Assembly (NCBI GenBank): GCA_024228115.1
Contig: JAAETT010000249.1
Span: 1-64,000, forward strand
DNA: 64,000 bases
Direction: 5' to 3'
From: a bacterium
GTDB taxonomy: Bacteria; Myxococcota_A; UBA9160; UBA6930
Shown: piece by piece, positions 6,863 through 16,224 of the stretch
How positions within the stretch are numbered: position 1 is the first letter of the stretch
Layout of the letters: the number at the start of each line of letters is the position of its first letter
Made by a program: the position numbers and the translations under genes
The notes under the pieces: model-generated
The model's input: only the letters and a program-made list of their open reading frames with translations
What the model was told of the DNA's origin: nothing
The model's database searches: none

Positions 6863-9374
6863 CTAGTTGAACTGCGCGGGCACGGTCTCGGGAATCGTTT
6901 CCTGGATTTGGATCTGCTGGAATTCGGGATCCTGGCTGATTTCGCCCGGCGTGAAGGGCAGATCGTTCCAGCCCTCGTCCGAGAACAGCCGCGTCTGGTC
7001 GGCGAAATGCGGATTGTCCGGATCGGTCGATTCCGAGTAGGTCAGCACGGCACGCGCCTGGACGCGATGGGGCTGGAAATCGACGACCTGCAGGATGCTC
7101 GTCCCGGATGTGATCGGGGCGTAGCCCGCGCCATTCCGGGTACGCGTGCCGATGGCGTTGTAGACGCCGTGGCTTCCGGGTCCGCCGTGGATCGGAATTC
7201 GCTCGCCCTTGTGTTCTTCGAATTGCACCTCGCCTAGCGTCGCATCCAGGGGAACGCCCAGGCTTTGGACGGCCAAGGTTGCGTCTGCGAGTTCGTCGAG
7301 CAGCCGCTTGACGACGGTCGGAGCCGACAGATCGACATCGCGCGGAGTGTGAACCGGATCATTCGGATCGAAGGGGGTGGAGAACACACTGCTCGGGCCG
7401 CCAGAACCGACGAAGCCGGGCCAGAACTGCCGCCAGACATGCGCTCCCCTGCTATCCAGGTTCTGCCGCCCATCCCAACCGGCAAGTGCGGCGCAGATCG
7501 CCGTCAGATCGACCGGCTGTCCGTTTCGCACGACGATCGGCGCAGGGGCCGGGGTGCAGACGGAGAGGACAGCGGCCAGGGCCAGCTCCGCGCTCAGATT
7601 CCGATTGCCGTAGACGAGTTCCAGGACATCCTCTCGCTCGAACAAGGCCCCGCTTGCCAGGAACTCCTCGATCTGAATGTTCCCTAGCCGCGTGCGGAAG
7701 CCCTGCTCGTTGCGCTCCGCGCCGATGATGGACGGAAATCCTTCCAGCGGCTCTGCGGGGTTGGCCAGCCAATAGCTGTCGTTGGAGTTCTGGACGTAGT
7801 CCGAACGGTGGATCGAAGGCAAATGGGAGGGGCCGAAGATTCCGGGTTCAGGGGAGCCCGGGTCGGTGCCCGATCGACATGCGGAGGTGGAGCCATCCAG
7901 AAGATCGACACCGGCGATCACCTTCACCGCAGCGGTGAAGAACACGGCGCAATCCGTCAGCTGCGCATCCGTCACATGAGGCATGGCCCCGATATCCGCA
8001 TAGTAGGCGTCGCCGTGCCGATCGACCGCGATCGTATTCACCCAGGGCAGGCCGATGTTCTCCTCGAGGGCTCGCTCCAGGGATTCGACACCATTCGCCT
8101 GGTTCATGGCCAGGTACTGGTTGATGATCCGGAAGTTGTTCTTGTTCGCATCCTGGATCGCGAAGGCGGTCGTTGCGCTCCAGCTGAGGATGGGCGGAAG
8201 CGCGATGACGAAGCCGAACTCGGTGTCATAGAACGTGTGGTCCACCGTACGAACCGTCCCATTGGCATCGCGGACCGTGATCGAAACGGGCACCGGCTGC
8301 ATCGGGCGAGATACCCCATCGACCAGGTAGGCGGTCGGATCGGCGGGATCGAGCTTCAACTCGCGGAGCACGAAGCGGGCCGCGGTCGAGACCGTATGAC
8401 TCCATGCCACGTCGCGATTGAACGCGATGTTCGGAATCGGCGAACCGAAGATCGCCGCGCCCATCGAGTCGAGCACATCGGGAATCGTGACGTGCATCTG
8501 ATAGAAGCGGAGCGTTCCCCGCCAGGGGAAATGCGGGTTGACCAGCAGCAGCCCGCGACCGTCGTGGGTCGTGTCGCTCCCGAGGGCCACCGCGTTGCTG
8601 CCGATCGGCCCCTCCCGCTCGATTACGGCCATTGCGGTGCGGATCGCCTCGGGGCTGAACTTCGACGGATCGGGAGTCGGCTGGGGCGGCACGCCGGCGA
8701 TCACCGGCGCAGGGGGCACGGCGTGCGTCCCGGTCGAGAAATTCAGGGTACTCGCCAGGGAGATCAAGCGGATGAAGACACGGACCATGTCGTCCTCGTC
8801 GATCGGGCGTACCCATTCGCCATCCTTGCACCGGACGGGAAGGGAACTCACACCCGTATCCCGGACATAGCGATTCACACCGGCTGCGTAGCCCTGAACG
8901 GCGGCCCGCACGTCCGGCGACATCGCATCCTTGAAGCTCTCGACACGCGCGTCGCTCCCCCAGAAGCTGAAGAAGAGATCCGAGTTGATGTTGCTCGAAC
9001 TCGAATTGAAGAAGAAGGCGCGCTCGCCTCGCACGGTGACGATCAACTCGGCCAGCTCGCAGTAGTTGTCTTCGGCAAGCAAAGCCCACCCCGTAGCCCA
9101 GGCTCCCGAAATCCTCGGCGCGGACGTGAGGGATACCGAAACTGGTCCGGCTCACCTGCGCGTCGTAGGTCGGCGGGTCCTCGCATTGCAAGGCGACCAG
9201 GGAAAAGCTCGATAGACACAGGACGAGCGTCAGGGCATAGGTTCGGCTGGGCGAATCATCACGGGTCTCCAGCGTTGGGAGCGACTCACGGGCGCGAGGC
9301 CATGGCGTCCGGAGCCGAGGCGCAGAGCCGCTCAGACGTGGGGATGGTACCACGATCCAGAAGAAACGCGGCAC
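6863..9374 (-). pseudogene. Penicillin acylase / AHL acylase family protein, frameshifted near its N-terminus
   Basis: An Ntn-hydrolase of the S45 family, which cleaves amide bonds of beta-lactams or acyl-homoserine lactones after self-processing. The main frame (6863-9082) holds 739 residues, with the self-cleavage and nucleophile site GPIGSNAVALG (Ser near residue 162 of that frame) followed by NPHFPW and a large beta chain. The first part of the alpha chain is in another frame: a signal-like TYALTLVLCLSSFSLVAL, then RTSFGIPHVRAEDFGSLGYG and VGFA, after which that frame fails and the family sequence resumes as LAEDNYCELAE. The break is at about 9080-9085. No slippery heptamer is visible, so it is a disabled gene or an assembly error. 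The true start is unclear; only an ATG at 9374, or a GTG shortly after it, serves the first frame. It would be periplasmic. Confidence 0.78.
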
Positions 9375-9537
9375 GGATTGGAGTGCTCACCCACCGGCAG
9401 GTCATGCGCAGTCGAGCACTTACTCCCCGGTCAACCGGCGGCCTCGAGGAGGCCCCTCAGCCTTTGCCCCCTCGGACAAGGGGGCCAATCGACCTCCGCG
9501 TCGCTCGTCCACCCACGAATGGTGAGGCGGAAACGAG
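9236..9537. other. Gap with little recognisable content
   Basis: Between the signal-sequence region of the acylase and the HDOD stop codon I see no conserved coding frame. The only structures are a GCCCCC/GGGGGC hairpin at 9466-9485 (loop TCGGACAA, no T-run) and a GGCCTC-GA-GGAGGCC palindrome near 9440-9453. Either could end the HDOD transcript. Part of this gap may belong to the acylase leader, depending on where that gene begins. Confidence 0.4.
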
Positions 9538-10502
9538 CTAGGCGGACGCGCCCCCAAACGAGACCGCCTCGAGCAGAGCACTCGATTCTTCCAGCGTTTC
9601 GGAGATGATCTCGGCCAGATCCGACTCGGGGATTCCGAGTTTCTCGAAGACTGCGGGATCGGCCGGATAGGCGAAAGATCCCAGGCCGTCGTCTCCGCCC
9701 AACCTGGCGCACACCCCGTCCGCCACATGGACGATCTCGACCAGCCGACGATGTTCCGGCCCAGCCCCACTGGGAACATGGTAGTGCTCGATCACCGCGC
9801 GAAGCGCCGGCCCGAGGCCGAAGTGAACGGCCACACGGACTCCGAGCTCGCAATGGGTGACTCCGATCTGCTCTTTCTCTGCAGCCAGCCGAGCCGCGGC
9901 GGTTCCAGAGCCGGCGCCCAGGGCCGCGATTTGAGCACTCGGCTCGAAGAGCTCCGCCAGCACGGCTTTGCCGATGTCGTGGAGCAGGCCGCCGGTATAG
10001 GCCACCGCCACGAGTTCGTCGCTACCAACGCGGTCGCCACGAGCCGTGCAGCAACGGCCGTCTTCAACCCGATCTCGAAGAGCTTCGCATCGGGTCCGTA
10101 GCCCGAAAGCGGGGCCTGCATCCAATTGGCCCCGATCGAGAGAGCGGCGGAAACGACGGTCCGGTCACCCAGCAACGAGACCGCATGCGCCACGCTCTCG
10201 ATCGGAGCCACCGGAGCGATGACGGGAGAGTTGGCGATGCGCAGCAATCGGATCGTCAGGGAGGCATCCTGATCGACGACCCTCACGATGTCTTCGGCCG
10301 CGTGGTTGGGGTCACTCGTCAGCCTCACCAACGCGAGGGCGGATACAGAGAGCGGCGCAATCTCCCTTACCGCCCGTTCTATGCGTTCTTCCGAGACACC
10401 TCGTACCACCCCCACCTCGCCAGCGTACGCACCCGGGAAGGATGAGCAAATGCGATCCGCCTCTTCCATCGAACTCGTAGGCAGCGCACGCAGCCTTCTC
10501 AC
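9538..10502 (-). pseudogene. HDOD domain protein, split by a frameshift
   Basis: HDOD proteins are signalling or output modules related to HD hydrolases but usually lacking their metal site. The first frame (down from 10502, possibly starting at ATG 10469) carries RIERAVREIAPLSVSALAL, DIVRVVDQDASLTIRLLRIA and AVSLLGDRTVVSAALS, the classic N-terminal half, ending in KTAVAARLVA. The match then moves into the neighbouring frame, which continues RVGSDELVAVAYTGGLLHDI and GKAVLAEL to the stop at 9538. The switch is at 10035-10040 and would need one extra base. In the continuation GLLHDIGK resembles an intact HD dyad. It is the second frameshifted gene in a row, so either local decay or assembly error is likely. 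Confidence 0.78.
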
Positions 10503-10535
10503 CGAGTTCGAATGTGGGACGCTCGCCGGGAAGGT

Positions 10536-12440
10536 TCAGTGGTTGGCAGAGGCGTCGACGAACAGCCCGAGTTCGCGCGGAACGTCCCCTTCGACTTGCA
10601 GGCGGAGCAGGTTCGCGTAGAGGCCATCGAGCTCGAGTAGCTCGGCGTGGCTTCCACTCTCGGCCAGCTCACCGCGATCGAGCACGTAGATGCGATCGAC
10701 GTCTTCGATGGTGGAAAGGCGGTGGGCGATCACGAGCGAGGTCTTGCCTTCCATGAGGACATGAATGCCTCGTTGGACCATGGCTTCGGTCTCGGTATCG
10801 ATGGAGCTGGTGGCCTCGTCCAGGACCAGGACATCCCCTCCGTGGGCCAGGGCCCTGGCGAAGGAGAGCAGCTGGCGCTGGCCCGTGGAGAAGTTGGTTC
10901 CGCGCTCCCGAACCTCCGTCTCGTAGCCCTCGGGGAGCGCCGCGATGAAGCGATCGGCTTCGACAGCCGTGGCCGCCGTCTGGATGGCCGGGCGATCGAG
11001 GTCTTCCCGGCCGAGGGCCAGGTTGTCCGCCACGCTCCCGCTGAACAAGAAGACATCCTGCAGCACCATGCCCACCCGGCGCCGCAGCTCGGCCTGGGGG
11101 ATCTCACGCAGATCGACGCCATCGAGCAGGATTCGGCCCCGGCTCACTTCATAGAGACGGGTGAGCAGGTTGATCACAGTCGTCTTCCCTGCACCTGTCG
11201 CCCCGACGAACGCGACCTTTTCGCCCGGGGCCACCTTGAAGGAGACATCCCGAAGCACCCAGTCCTCCTCGCCATCTGCGTTGGAGTACGAGAACCAGAC
11301 GTGGTCGAACTCGATTTCACCCCGCACGGCCGGCGCGGCGCTGCCGGTGACGTGTCGCTCCCAGCCGGGCTCCGGGTCCCGGATCGCCGGCTCCGTATCG
11401 AGCAGCTGAAGGATGCGCTCGATGCTCGCCATCGAGGATTGCATCACCGAGTACTTGGCCGAAAGGTCGCGCAGAGGCATGAAGAAGCGACGCATGTAGT
11501 TGATGAAGAGGTAGATCACGCCGGCGGTAGCCCAACCGGTAGAAGCCCAGATCACCACAGCCACAGTGACGCCACTCGCAAGCTCGACCACCGAAAAGAG
11601 AGCCGAGTCGTACCAGATCGACTTATGCCAGGCGTCCCGATGCGCCCCATTCAAGTCCTCGAAGTCCCGGAGGTTCCGCTCTTCGCGGGTGAAGAGCTGC
11701 ACCACCTTCATCCCGGTCACGGTCTCCTGGATCGTGGCGTTGATGCGCGCCAAGAGCACCCGCGTGCTTCGGAACGCTTCACGCACCTTCAGCCGGAACA
11801 CCACCGCCGCAACGACGAGAAAGGGCACGACGGCGAACGTCCAGAGCGCCAACTTCGCGTTCACCGCGAAGAGCACGACGGCGAAGCCGATCATCTTGAG
11901 GATATCCGTGACCAGAGCCACGAGACCCTGACTGAACATCTCGGCAACGTGTTCGACATCGCTCGTTGCGCGGGTGACGAGCCTTCCCACCGGATAGGTA
12001 TCGAAGAAGCCCAGATGCAGGCCCTGGATGTGGTCGAAGACTTCACGTCGGAGATCGCGCATGGCCGCCTGGCCCGTCGCAACCATCAGCAACAAATGCG
12101 CGTAGGTCAGGACAGAGGACGAAACCGAAACGACGAGAAACAGGCCGGCGAGCCAGACCAGAGGCGGCCAGCCCTCGGGCGCCGTGAGCCATGCGTCGAG
12201 TGGGCCCGAACCGCCCGCTTCCTCGGCAAGCATCACGCGATCGATTCCGGTCTTGACGATCCAGGCCGGCGCCAGCTCCAACGGGAACATCGGCACGACC
12301 ATCAGGATGGTGAGGGCCACCCTCCCCTTGTAGGGCTCCACCCAGGCCCAGAGTCGGCCGAGCAGGACGCGATCGACGGCCTTCCCGAGCAATTCTTCCT
12401 CGAGAATCGCATTCAAACCCGTTCCGCGAGGTGCGCTCAT
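10536..12440 (-). CDS. ABC exporter half-transporter with canonical ATPase site motifs (MdlB-like)
   Basis: A 634-residue inner-membrane exporter half: six membrane helices in the first 340 residues, then a nucleotide-binding domain. Walker A is GATGAGKTT, the signature loop is the variant FSTGQRQLL, and Walker B VLVLDEATSSID keeps the catalytic glutamate. Its start overlaps the stop of the upstream half-transporter by four bases (ATGA), so the two are translationally coupled and almost surely form a heterodimer of the MdlAB/LmrCD/TM287-288 kind. Those exporters move lipids or drugs; the substrate here is unknown. The ICL and coupling regions look intact and there is no frameshift. Confidence 0.88.
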   Translation of the reverse strand: MSAPRGTGLNAILEEELLGKAVDRVLLGRLWAWVEPYKGRVALTILMVVPMFPLELAPAWIVKTGIDRVMLAEEAGGSGPLDAWLTAPEGWPPLVWLAGLFLVVSVSSSVLTYAHLLLMVATGQAAMRDLRREVFDHIQGLHLGFFDTYPVGRLVTRATSDVEHVAEMFSQGLVALVTDILKMIGFAVVLFAVNAKLALWTFAVVPFLVVAAVVFRLKVREAFRSTRVLLARINATIQETVTGMKVVQLFTREERNLRDFEDLNGAHRDAWHKSIWYDSALFSVVELASGVTVAVVIWASTGWATAGVIYLFINYMRRFFMPLRDLSAKYSVMQSSMASIERILQLLDTEPAIRDPEPGWERHVTGSAAPAVRGEIEFDHVWFSYSNADGEEDWVLRDVSFKVAPGEKVAFVGATGAGKTTVINLLTRLYEVSRGRILLDGVDLREIPQAELRRRVGMVLQDVFLFSGSVADNLALGREDLDRPAIQTAATAVEADRFIAALPEGYETEVRERGTNFSTGQRQLLSFARALAHGGDVLVLDEATSSIDTETEAMVQRGIHVLMEGKTSLVIAHRLSTIEDVDRIYVLDRGELAESGSHAELLELDGLYANLLRLQVEGDVPRELGLFVDASANH

Positions 12441-14260
12441 CCGCGGGCCTCGAGAGCCTGAACCTGAGCGGCGCGTTGTTCCATGGCCGCCTGGTCCTGG
12501 GCAAGCCGGGCGTAGAGACCGCCCTCGGCAAGCAGGCTCTCGTGCGTGCCCCGCTCGACGATGCGGCCTTCATCGAGCACGACGATCAAATCCGCATCGC
12601 GCACGGTCGTCACGCGGGAAGCAACGATCACGACAGTACGCCCCTCGAAGACCTCCGACAGGTTCTCCTGGATGGCGGCTTCCGTCTCTGCGTCGACGGC
12701 GGAGAGCGTGTCATCGAGGATCAGGATCGCGGGGTCCAACGCCAGGGCCCGCGCCAGGGCCGTCCGCTGCCGCTGACCGCCAGACAGCATCACACCGCGC
12801 TCGCCCACCACCGTCTCGTAGCGTTCGGGTAACTCGGCAACGTCTTTCGCCAACTGGGCCCGCTCGGCAGCTCGGAGCACTTCTGCCGGCTCGGTAGAAG
12901 CAAGGCCATAGGCGACGTTGTCGGCGAGGGTCATCGAGAACAGGAACGAATCCTGGGGCACGCTGGCGATGCTGCGACGCAACGGGCGCAGCCCGATGTG
13001 GTTCACATCGATGCCATCGACGAAGACGTGCCCGTCCTCGACTTCATAGAGCCGCGGGATGAGCGACGCCAACGTCGTCTTCCCGGCGCCTACCGGGCCC
13101 ACGATGCCCAGCACGCTGCCCGCGGGCACGTGGAGGTTCACATCTCGGAGTGCTGGCTCCCGTTCGCTTCCGGGGTAGCTGAACGTGAGATCGCGAAAAT
13201 CGATCTCTCCCCTTGGATCGACCAGATCGACCGGATCCGCTGGATCGGCGATCGCCGGCTCGGAGGAGAGCACTTCGTCGATGCGCTGAACCGATGCCGT
13301 GCCCCGCTGCACGAGGTTGAAGACCCAACCCATGATGAAGATGGGGAAGGTCAACTCGTAGTTGAACATCGAGAACGTGAAGAACTCGGCGATGGTCATC
13401 TCGTCCGCGGCTACGGCCGCACCGCCGACCAGGAAGATGATCCACATCCCCATCATCGGCAGGAGGCTCGTCACCGCCGGCATGGCACCGTTCACCCGGG
13501 CAACGCGGAGCTGTCGGTGGTAGAGGTCGTCGCAGAGATCGGCGAAGCGTCCGCGGGTGTGGTCTTCCATGGCGTAGGCCTTGACCACGGCGATCCCCGA
13601 GACCGTTTCCTGGAGATGGTTCGACATGTCGGCCAGACCGACCTGCACGGCCAGGTTGCTCGAATGCATGGCGCGCCCGAAAGCCCGCGAAATCAGGATG
13701 AAGAGCGGATACGGGATCAAGACCAACGCGGCGAGCTTCGCATCGAGATAGAACATCGCCGCAAGGGTGGCGCCCACCAGGACGGGCGTCTGAGCCACGG
13801 AGAGGAGCCCGGGCCCGAGCATCAGCCGCACGGACGTCAGATCGTTCACGCAACGGCTCATCAGATCCCCGGTGCGCCAACGGAAGTAGAACGATTGGGG
13901 GAGGCGTTGTAGATGCTCGAAGAGATCGTTGCGCATCTGGTATTCGATCTCTCGGGCCGCGTTGAAGATGCGCACGCGCGAGAAGAACCGGACGCCCGAA
14001 CGGGCAACGGCGACCACGAAGAGCACGGCACAGCGGCGGGCGACCTCCTCCGCAGGCATCCCTTCGGCCAGAGCCTGGACGCACCAGCCGACCGTGACCG
14101 GAAGTGCGACGAAGAAGCCCGCATAGGCGATCGTGGTGAGCACGCCGAGGAGGTAATCCGTCTTGTTGCGCGTCACGTAGTGACGAAGCCGCCGGAACAT
14201 CATGCGACGGTTCCTGGCGATCGTTTCCCTGTCTTGGGAGAAACCCTCGGCGGCGCTCAA
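12437..14260 (-). CDS. ABC exporter half-transporter with degenerate Walker B (MdlA-like)
   Basis: The partner of the following gene: six membrane helices and an ATPase domain with Walker A GPVGAGKTT, signature MLSGGQRQR and Walker B ILILDDTLSAVD. The catalytic Glu after Walker B is Asp here, the hallmark of the degenerate site in heterodimeric exporters, while the partner has the normal Glu. I place the start at the TTG at 14260, whose TTGA overlaps the stop of the glycosyltransferase upstream and gives MSAAEGFSQDRETIARNRR (607 residues). A longer start at 14308 would overlap that gene by 52 bases and add an Arg/Pro-rich lead unlike the family. Confidence 0.87.
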   Translation of the reverse strand: MSAAEGFSQDRETIARNRRMMFRRLRHYVTRNKTDYLLGVLTTIAYAGFFVALPVTVGWCVQALAEGMPAEEVARRCAVLFVVAVARSGVRFFSRVRIFNAAREIEYQMRNDLFEHLQRLPQSFYFRWRTGDLMSRCVNDLTSVRLMLGPGLLSVAQTPVLVGATLAAMFYLDAKLAALVLIPYPLFILISRAFGRAMHSSNLAVQVGLADMSNHLQETVSGIAVVKAYAMEDHTRGRFADLCDDLYHRQLRVARVNGAMPAVTSLLPMMGMWIIFLVGGAAVAADEMTIAEFFTFSMFNYELTFPIFIMGWVFNLVQRGTASVQRIDEVLSSEPAIADPADPVDLVDPRGEIDFRDLTFSYPGSEREPALRDVNLHVPAGSVLGIVGPVGAGKTTLASLIPRLYEVEDGHVFVDGIDVNHIGLRPLRRSIASVPQDSFLFSMTLADNVAYGLASTEPAEVLRAAERAQLAKDVAELPERYETVVGERGVMLSGGQRQRTALARALALDPAILILDDTLSAVDAETEAAIQENLSEVFEGRTVVIVASRVTTVRDADLIVVLDEGRIVERGTHESLLAEGGLYARLAQDQAAMEQRAAQVQALEARG

Positions 14261-14928
14261 CGGCGGTACCAGGCCGCAACCCGCTCGCGGTCGAGCCCGA
14301 CGCGCCACGCCACGAGCGCCATCAGGTTGCGGAGGACGGTACGGACGAAGCCCCGGCTCTCGTAGCGCCGGGCGGAGGTACGCACCGGCTCCTCGAGAAC
14401 GGCCAGCCGGCCGTGTCGTCGCAGGCCCCGCACCAGATCCAGGTCTTCCATGATGGGAACCTGAGGGACTCCCCCCATCGCTTCGAGCACGGGGCGTCGC
14501 AGGAAGAGCGCCTGGTCACCGTACGGAAGCCTGAAGAGCCGCACCCTCAAGGCGACCCATGCCTCGATGAAGCGGAGCTTTGCACCGCCCCCGGTGAAAC
14601 GGAACGTGAAGGCCCCACCGGCGACTTCAGGGTCGGCGAGAACCCGGCGGATCGCTTGGGACCAACCGGGCGGGAGCAGGGTATCGGCGTGCAGGAAACA
14701 GAACGCATCGACCGGGCCCGCAGCGGCGACACCCGCTGCCAATTGTCTGGCTCGGCCCGGCTCGCAGCGCACCACGATCGCCCCTTCTTCTTCTGCACGC
14801 TGCCCGGTCGCATCCACACTGCCCCCATCCGCGACGATCACGTCGACTTCCGGCTCATGGGCGCTCCGAACGGCGGCGCAGATCCGATCGGCTTCGTGGA
14901 GCGCGGGAATCACGACCGCAATCCGCAC
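14257..14928 (-). CDS. TIGR04283 family GT2-type glycosyltransferase
   Basis: A 223-residue GT-A transferase. It opens with IAVVIPALHEADRI, has the nucleotide-sugar motif VIVADGGSVDAT, the DxD-like FLHADTLLPPGW (about residues 96-107), GDQALFLRR and PIMEDLDLVRGL. It ends with the TSARRYESRG..RT segment and WR-G that mark the TIGR04283 group. That group was first described as an rSAM/selenodomain-associated transferase and later tied to arsenosugar-type clusters. Here no such partner adjoins; instead it heads the ABC exporter pair, with four-base overlap to the next gene. Acceptor and donor sugars are unknown. Confidence 0.8.
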   Translation of the reverse strand: MRIAVVIPALHEADRICAAVRSAHEPEVDVIVADGGSVDATGQRAEEEGAIVVRCEPGRARQLAAGVAAAGPVDAFCFLHADTLLPPGWSQAIRRVLADPEVAGGAFTFRFTGGGAKLRFIEAWVALRVRLFRLPYGDQALFLRRPVLEAMGGVPQVPIMEDLDLVRGLRRHGRLAVLEEPVRTSARRYESRGFVRTVLRNLMALVAWRVGLDRERVAAWYRR

Positions 14929-15147
14929 GGCGGCACTCTAGCACGCAGGCCATCGCCCGATGGAGCCACCGGTCCACGGGGCTGCAATTCGGGGGAGTCA
15001 GGAGGACAAGACTGTTTCTCCACCGGCTCATGGGCTCTCCCCGCAGGGATTTCATCCGCCCTGGGCCAAAAAGGTGCGGGGCCGTCGTTCGACCTTCGGG
15101 CCAGGGGCGCCAAGCGTGCTATCGAATCGTCTTCACGAGGAGACCCC

Positions 15148-16170
15148 ATGGCCAAAGATCTGAAGCTCGGCCTGCAACTTGGCTATTGGCCAGCGCAGCC
15201 ACCGCCCAATTTCGTCGAGACCACCCAGGAGGCCGAGCGGCTCGGCTACGACATCGTCTTCACCGCCGAATCCTGGGGTTCCGACGCGTTCACGCCGCTC
15301 ACCTGGATCGCTGCGCATACCGAGCGCATCCGGCTGGGGACGGCCGTCGTGCAGCTTTCGGCTCGCACGCCCACCGCCACCGCCATGCACACGCTCACCC
15401 TGGATCATCTGTCGAAGGGCCGAGTCGTCCTGGGTCTCGGCGTCTCCGGGCCCCAGGTCGTCGAGGGCTGGTATGGCCAACCCTTCTCGAAGCCGCTCTC
15501 GCGCACCCGCGAGTACGTGAACATCATCCAACAGGTGTTGCGGCGGGAGGCTCCGGTACAGAATCCTGGCCCCCACTACCCGCTGCCGTACACGGGCGAG
15601 GGAGCGTGGGGGATGGGAAAGGCGCTGAAGCCGATCACCCACCCACTGCGCGCGGACGTACCCATCTTCCTGGGTGCCGAGGGGCCCAAGAACGTCGCCC
15701 TGGCGGCAGAGCTATGTCAGGGCTGGCTGCCACTCTACTACTCGCCTTACCGGCCCGAGGTCTACTCCGACTCCCTGAAGGACGCACCGGAAGGGTTCGA
15801 GATCTGCGCCGGAGTGAGCGTCATTCTCACCGACGACGTGAAGGCCGGGCTCATGGCCCAGAAGACCATGCTCGGCTTCTACATCGGGGGCATGGGCTCG
15901 GCAAAGCGGAACTTCCACAAGGAACTCATGGCCCGCATGGGTTTCGAGGCGGAGGCCGCGAAGGTCCAGGAGCTCTTCATGGAAGGGAAACGCGAGGAAG
16001 CCGTGCACGCGGTCCCGGACGAGTTCTGCGATGAAATCTCGCTGGTGGGTCCGGCGGAACGCATCCGTGACCGGCTGGACGCCTGGAGGGACACGCCCGT
16101 CACACACCTCCTCATGATGTCCGGTGACCCGAACCAGATCCGAACGGCTGCCGAACTCGTGTTGGGATAG
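15148..16170 (+). CDS. LLM class F420-dependent oxidoreductase
   Basis: A 340-residue luciferase-like TIM-barrel enzyme that most likely uses coenzyme F420. Family features are LGLQLGYW at the start, AERLGYDIVFTAESWGSDAF (about 26-45), the RIRLGTAVVQLSARTP strand, LDHLSKGRVVLGLGVSGPQV and the C-terminal LVGPAERIRDRLD-W. Members reduce or oxidise diverse substrates (lipids, xenobiotics, tetrahydromethanopterin-like carriers), so the substrate is left open. The ATG at 15148 follows CGAGGAGA. The frame is open much further upstream, but that part is non-family sequence. No F420 biosynthesis gene lies nearby. The 219-base gap before it shows nothing I can name. Confidence 0.88.
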   Translation: MAKDLKLGLQLGYWPAQPPPNFVETTQEAERLGYDIVFTAESWGSDAFTPLTWIAAHTERIRLGTAVVQLSARTPTATAMHTLTLDHLSKGRVVLGLGVSGPQVVEGWYGQPFSKPLSRTREYVNIIQQVLRREAPVQNPGPHYPLPYTGEGAWGMGKALKPITHPLRADVPIFLGAEGPKNVALAAELCQGWLPLYYSPYRPEVYSDSLKDAPEGFEICAGVSVILTDDVKAGLMAQKTMLGFYIGGMGSAKRNFHKELMARMGFEAEAAKVQELFMEGKREEAVHAVPDEFCDEISLVGPAERIRDRLDAWRDTPVTHLLMMSGDPNQIRTAAELVLG

Positions 16171-16224
16171 TCGCCCGGCTGCCATATGGGCGCGCTGGGC
16201 CCATGGAATTGCTATCAAGGCCCC

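Noticed and set aside
9075-9095. Programmed frameshift in the acylase gene
   Set aside because: No slippery heptamer, SD-like element or downstream pseudoknot is seen, unlike the prfB site, so a mutation or sequence error is the simpler explanation.
7808-9541. 577-codon plus-strand frame over the acylase
   Set aside because: Antisense of the acylase beta chain. The acylase frame carries the Ser nucleophile and the family motifs, so this one is a shadow.
10647-12461. 604-codon open frame on the plus strand opposite an ABC exporter
   Set aside because: Mirror frame of high-GC coding sequence; His/Asp/Arg-rich and without domains, while the opposite strand has complete ABC motifs.
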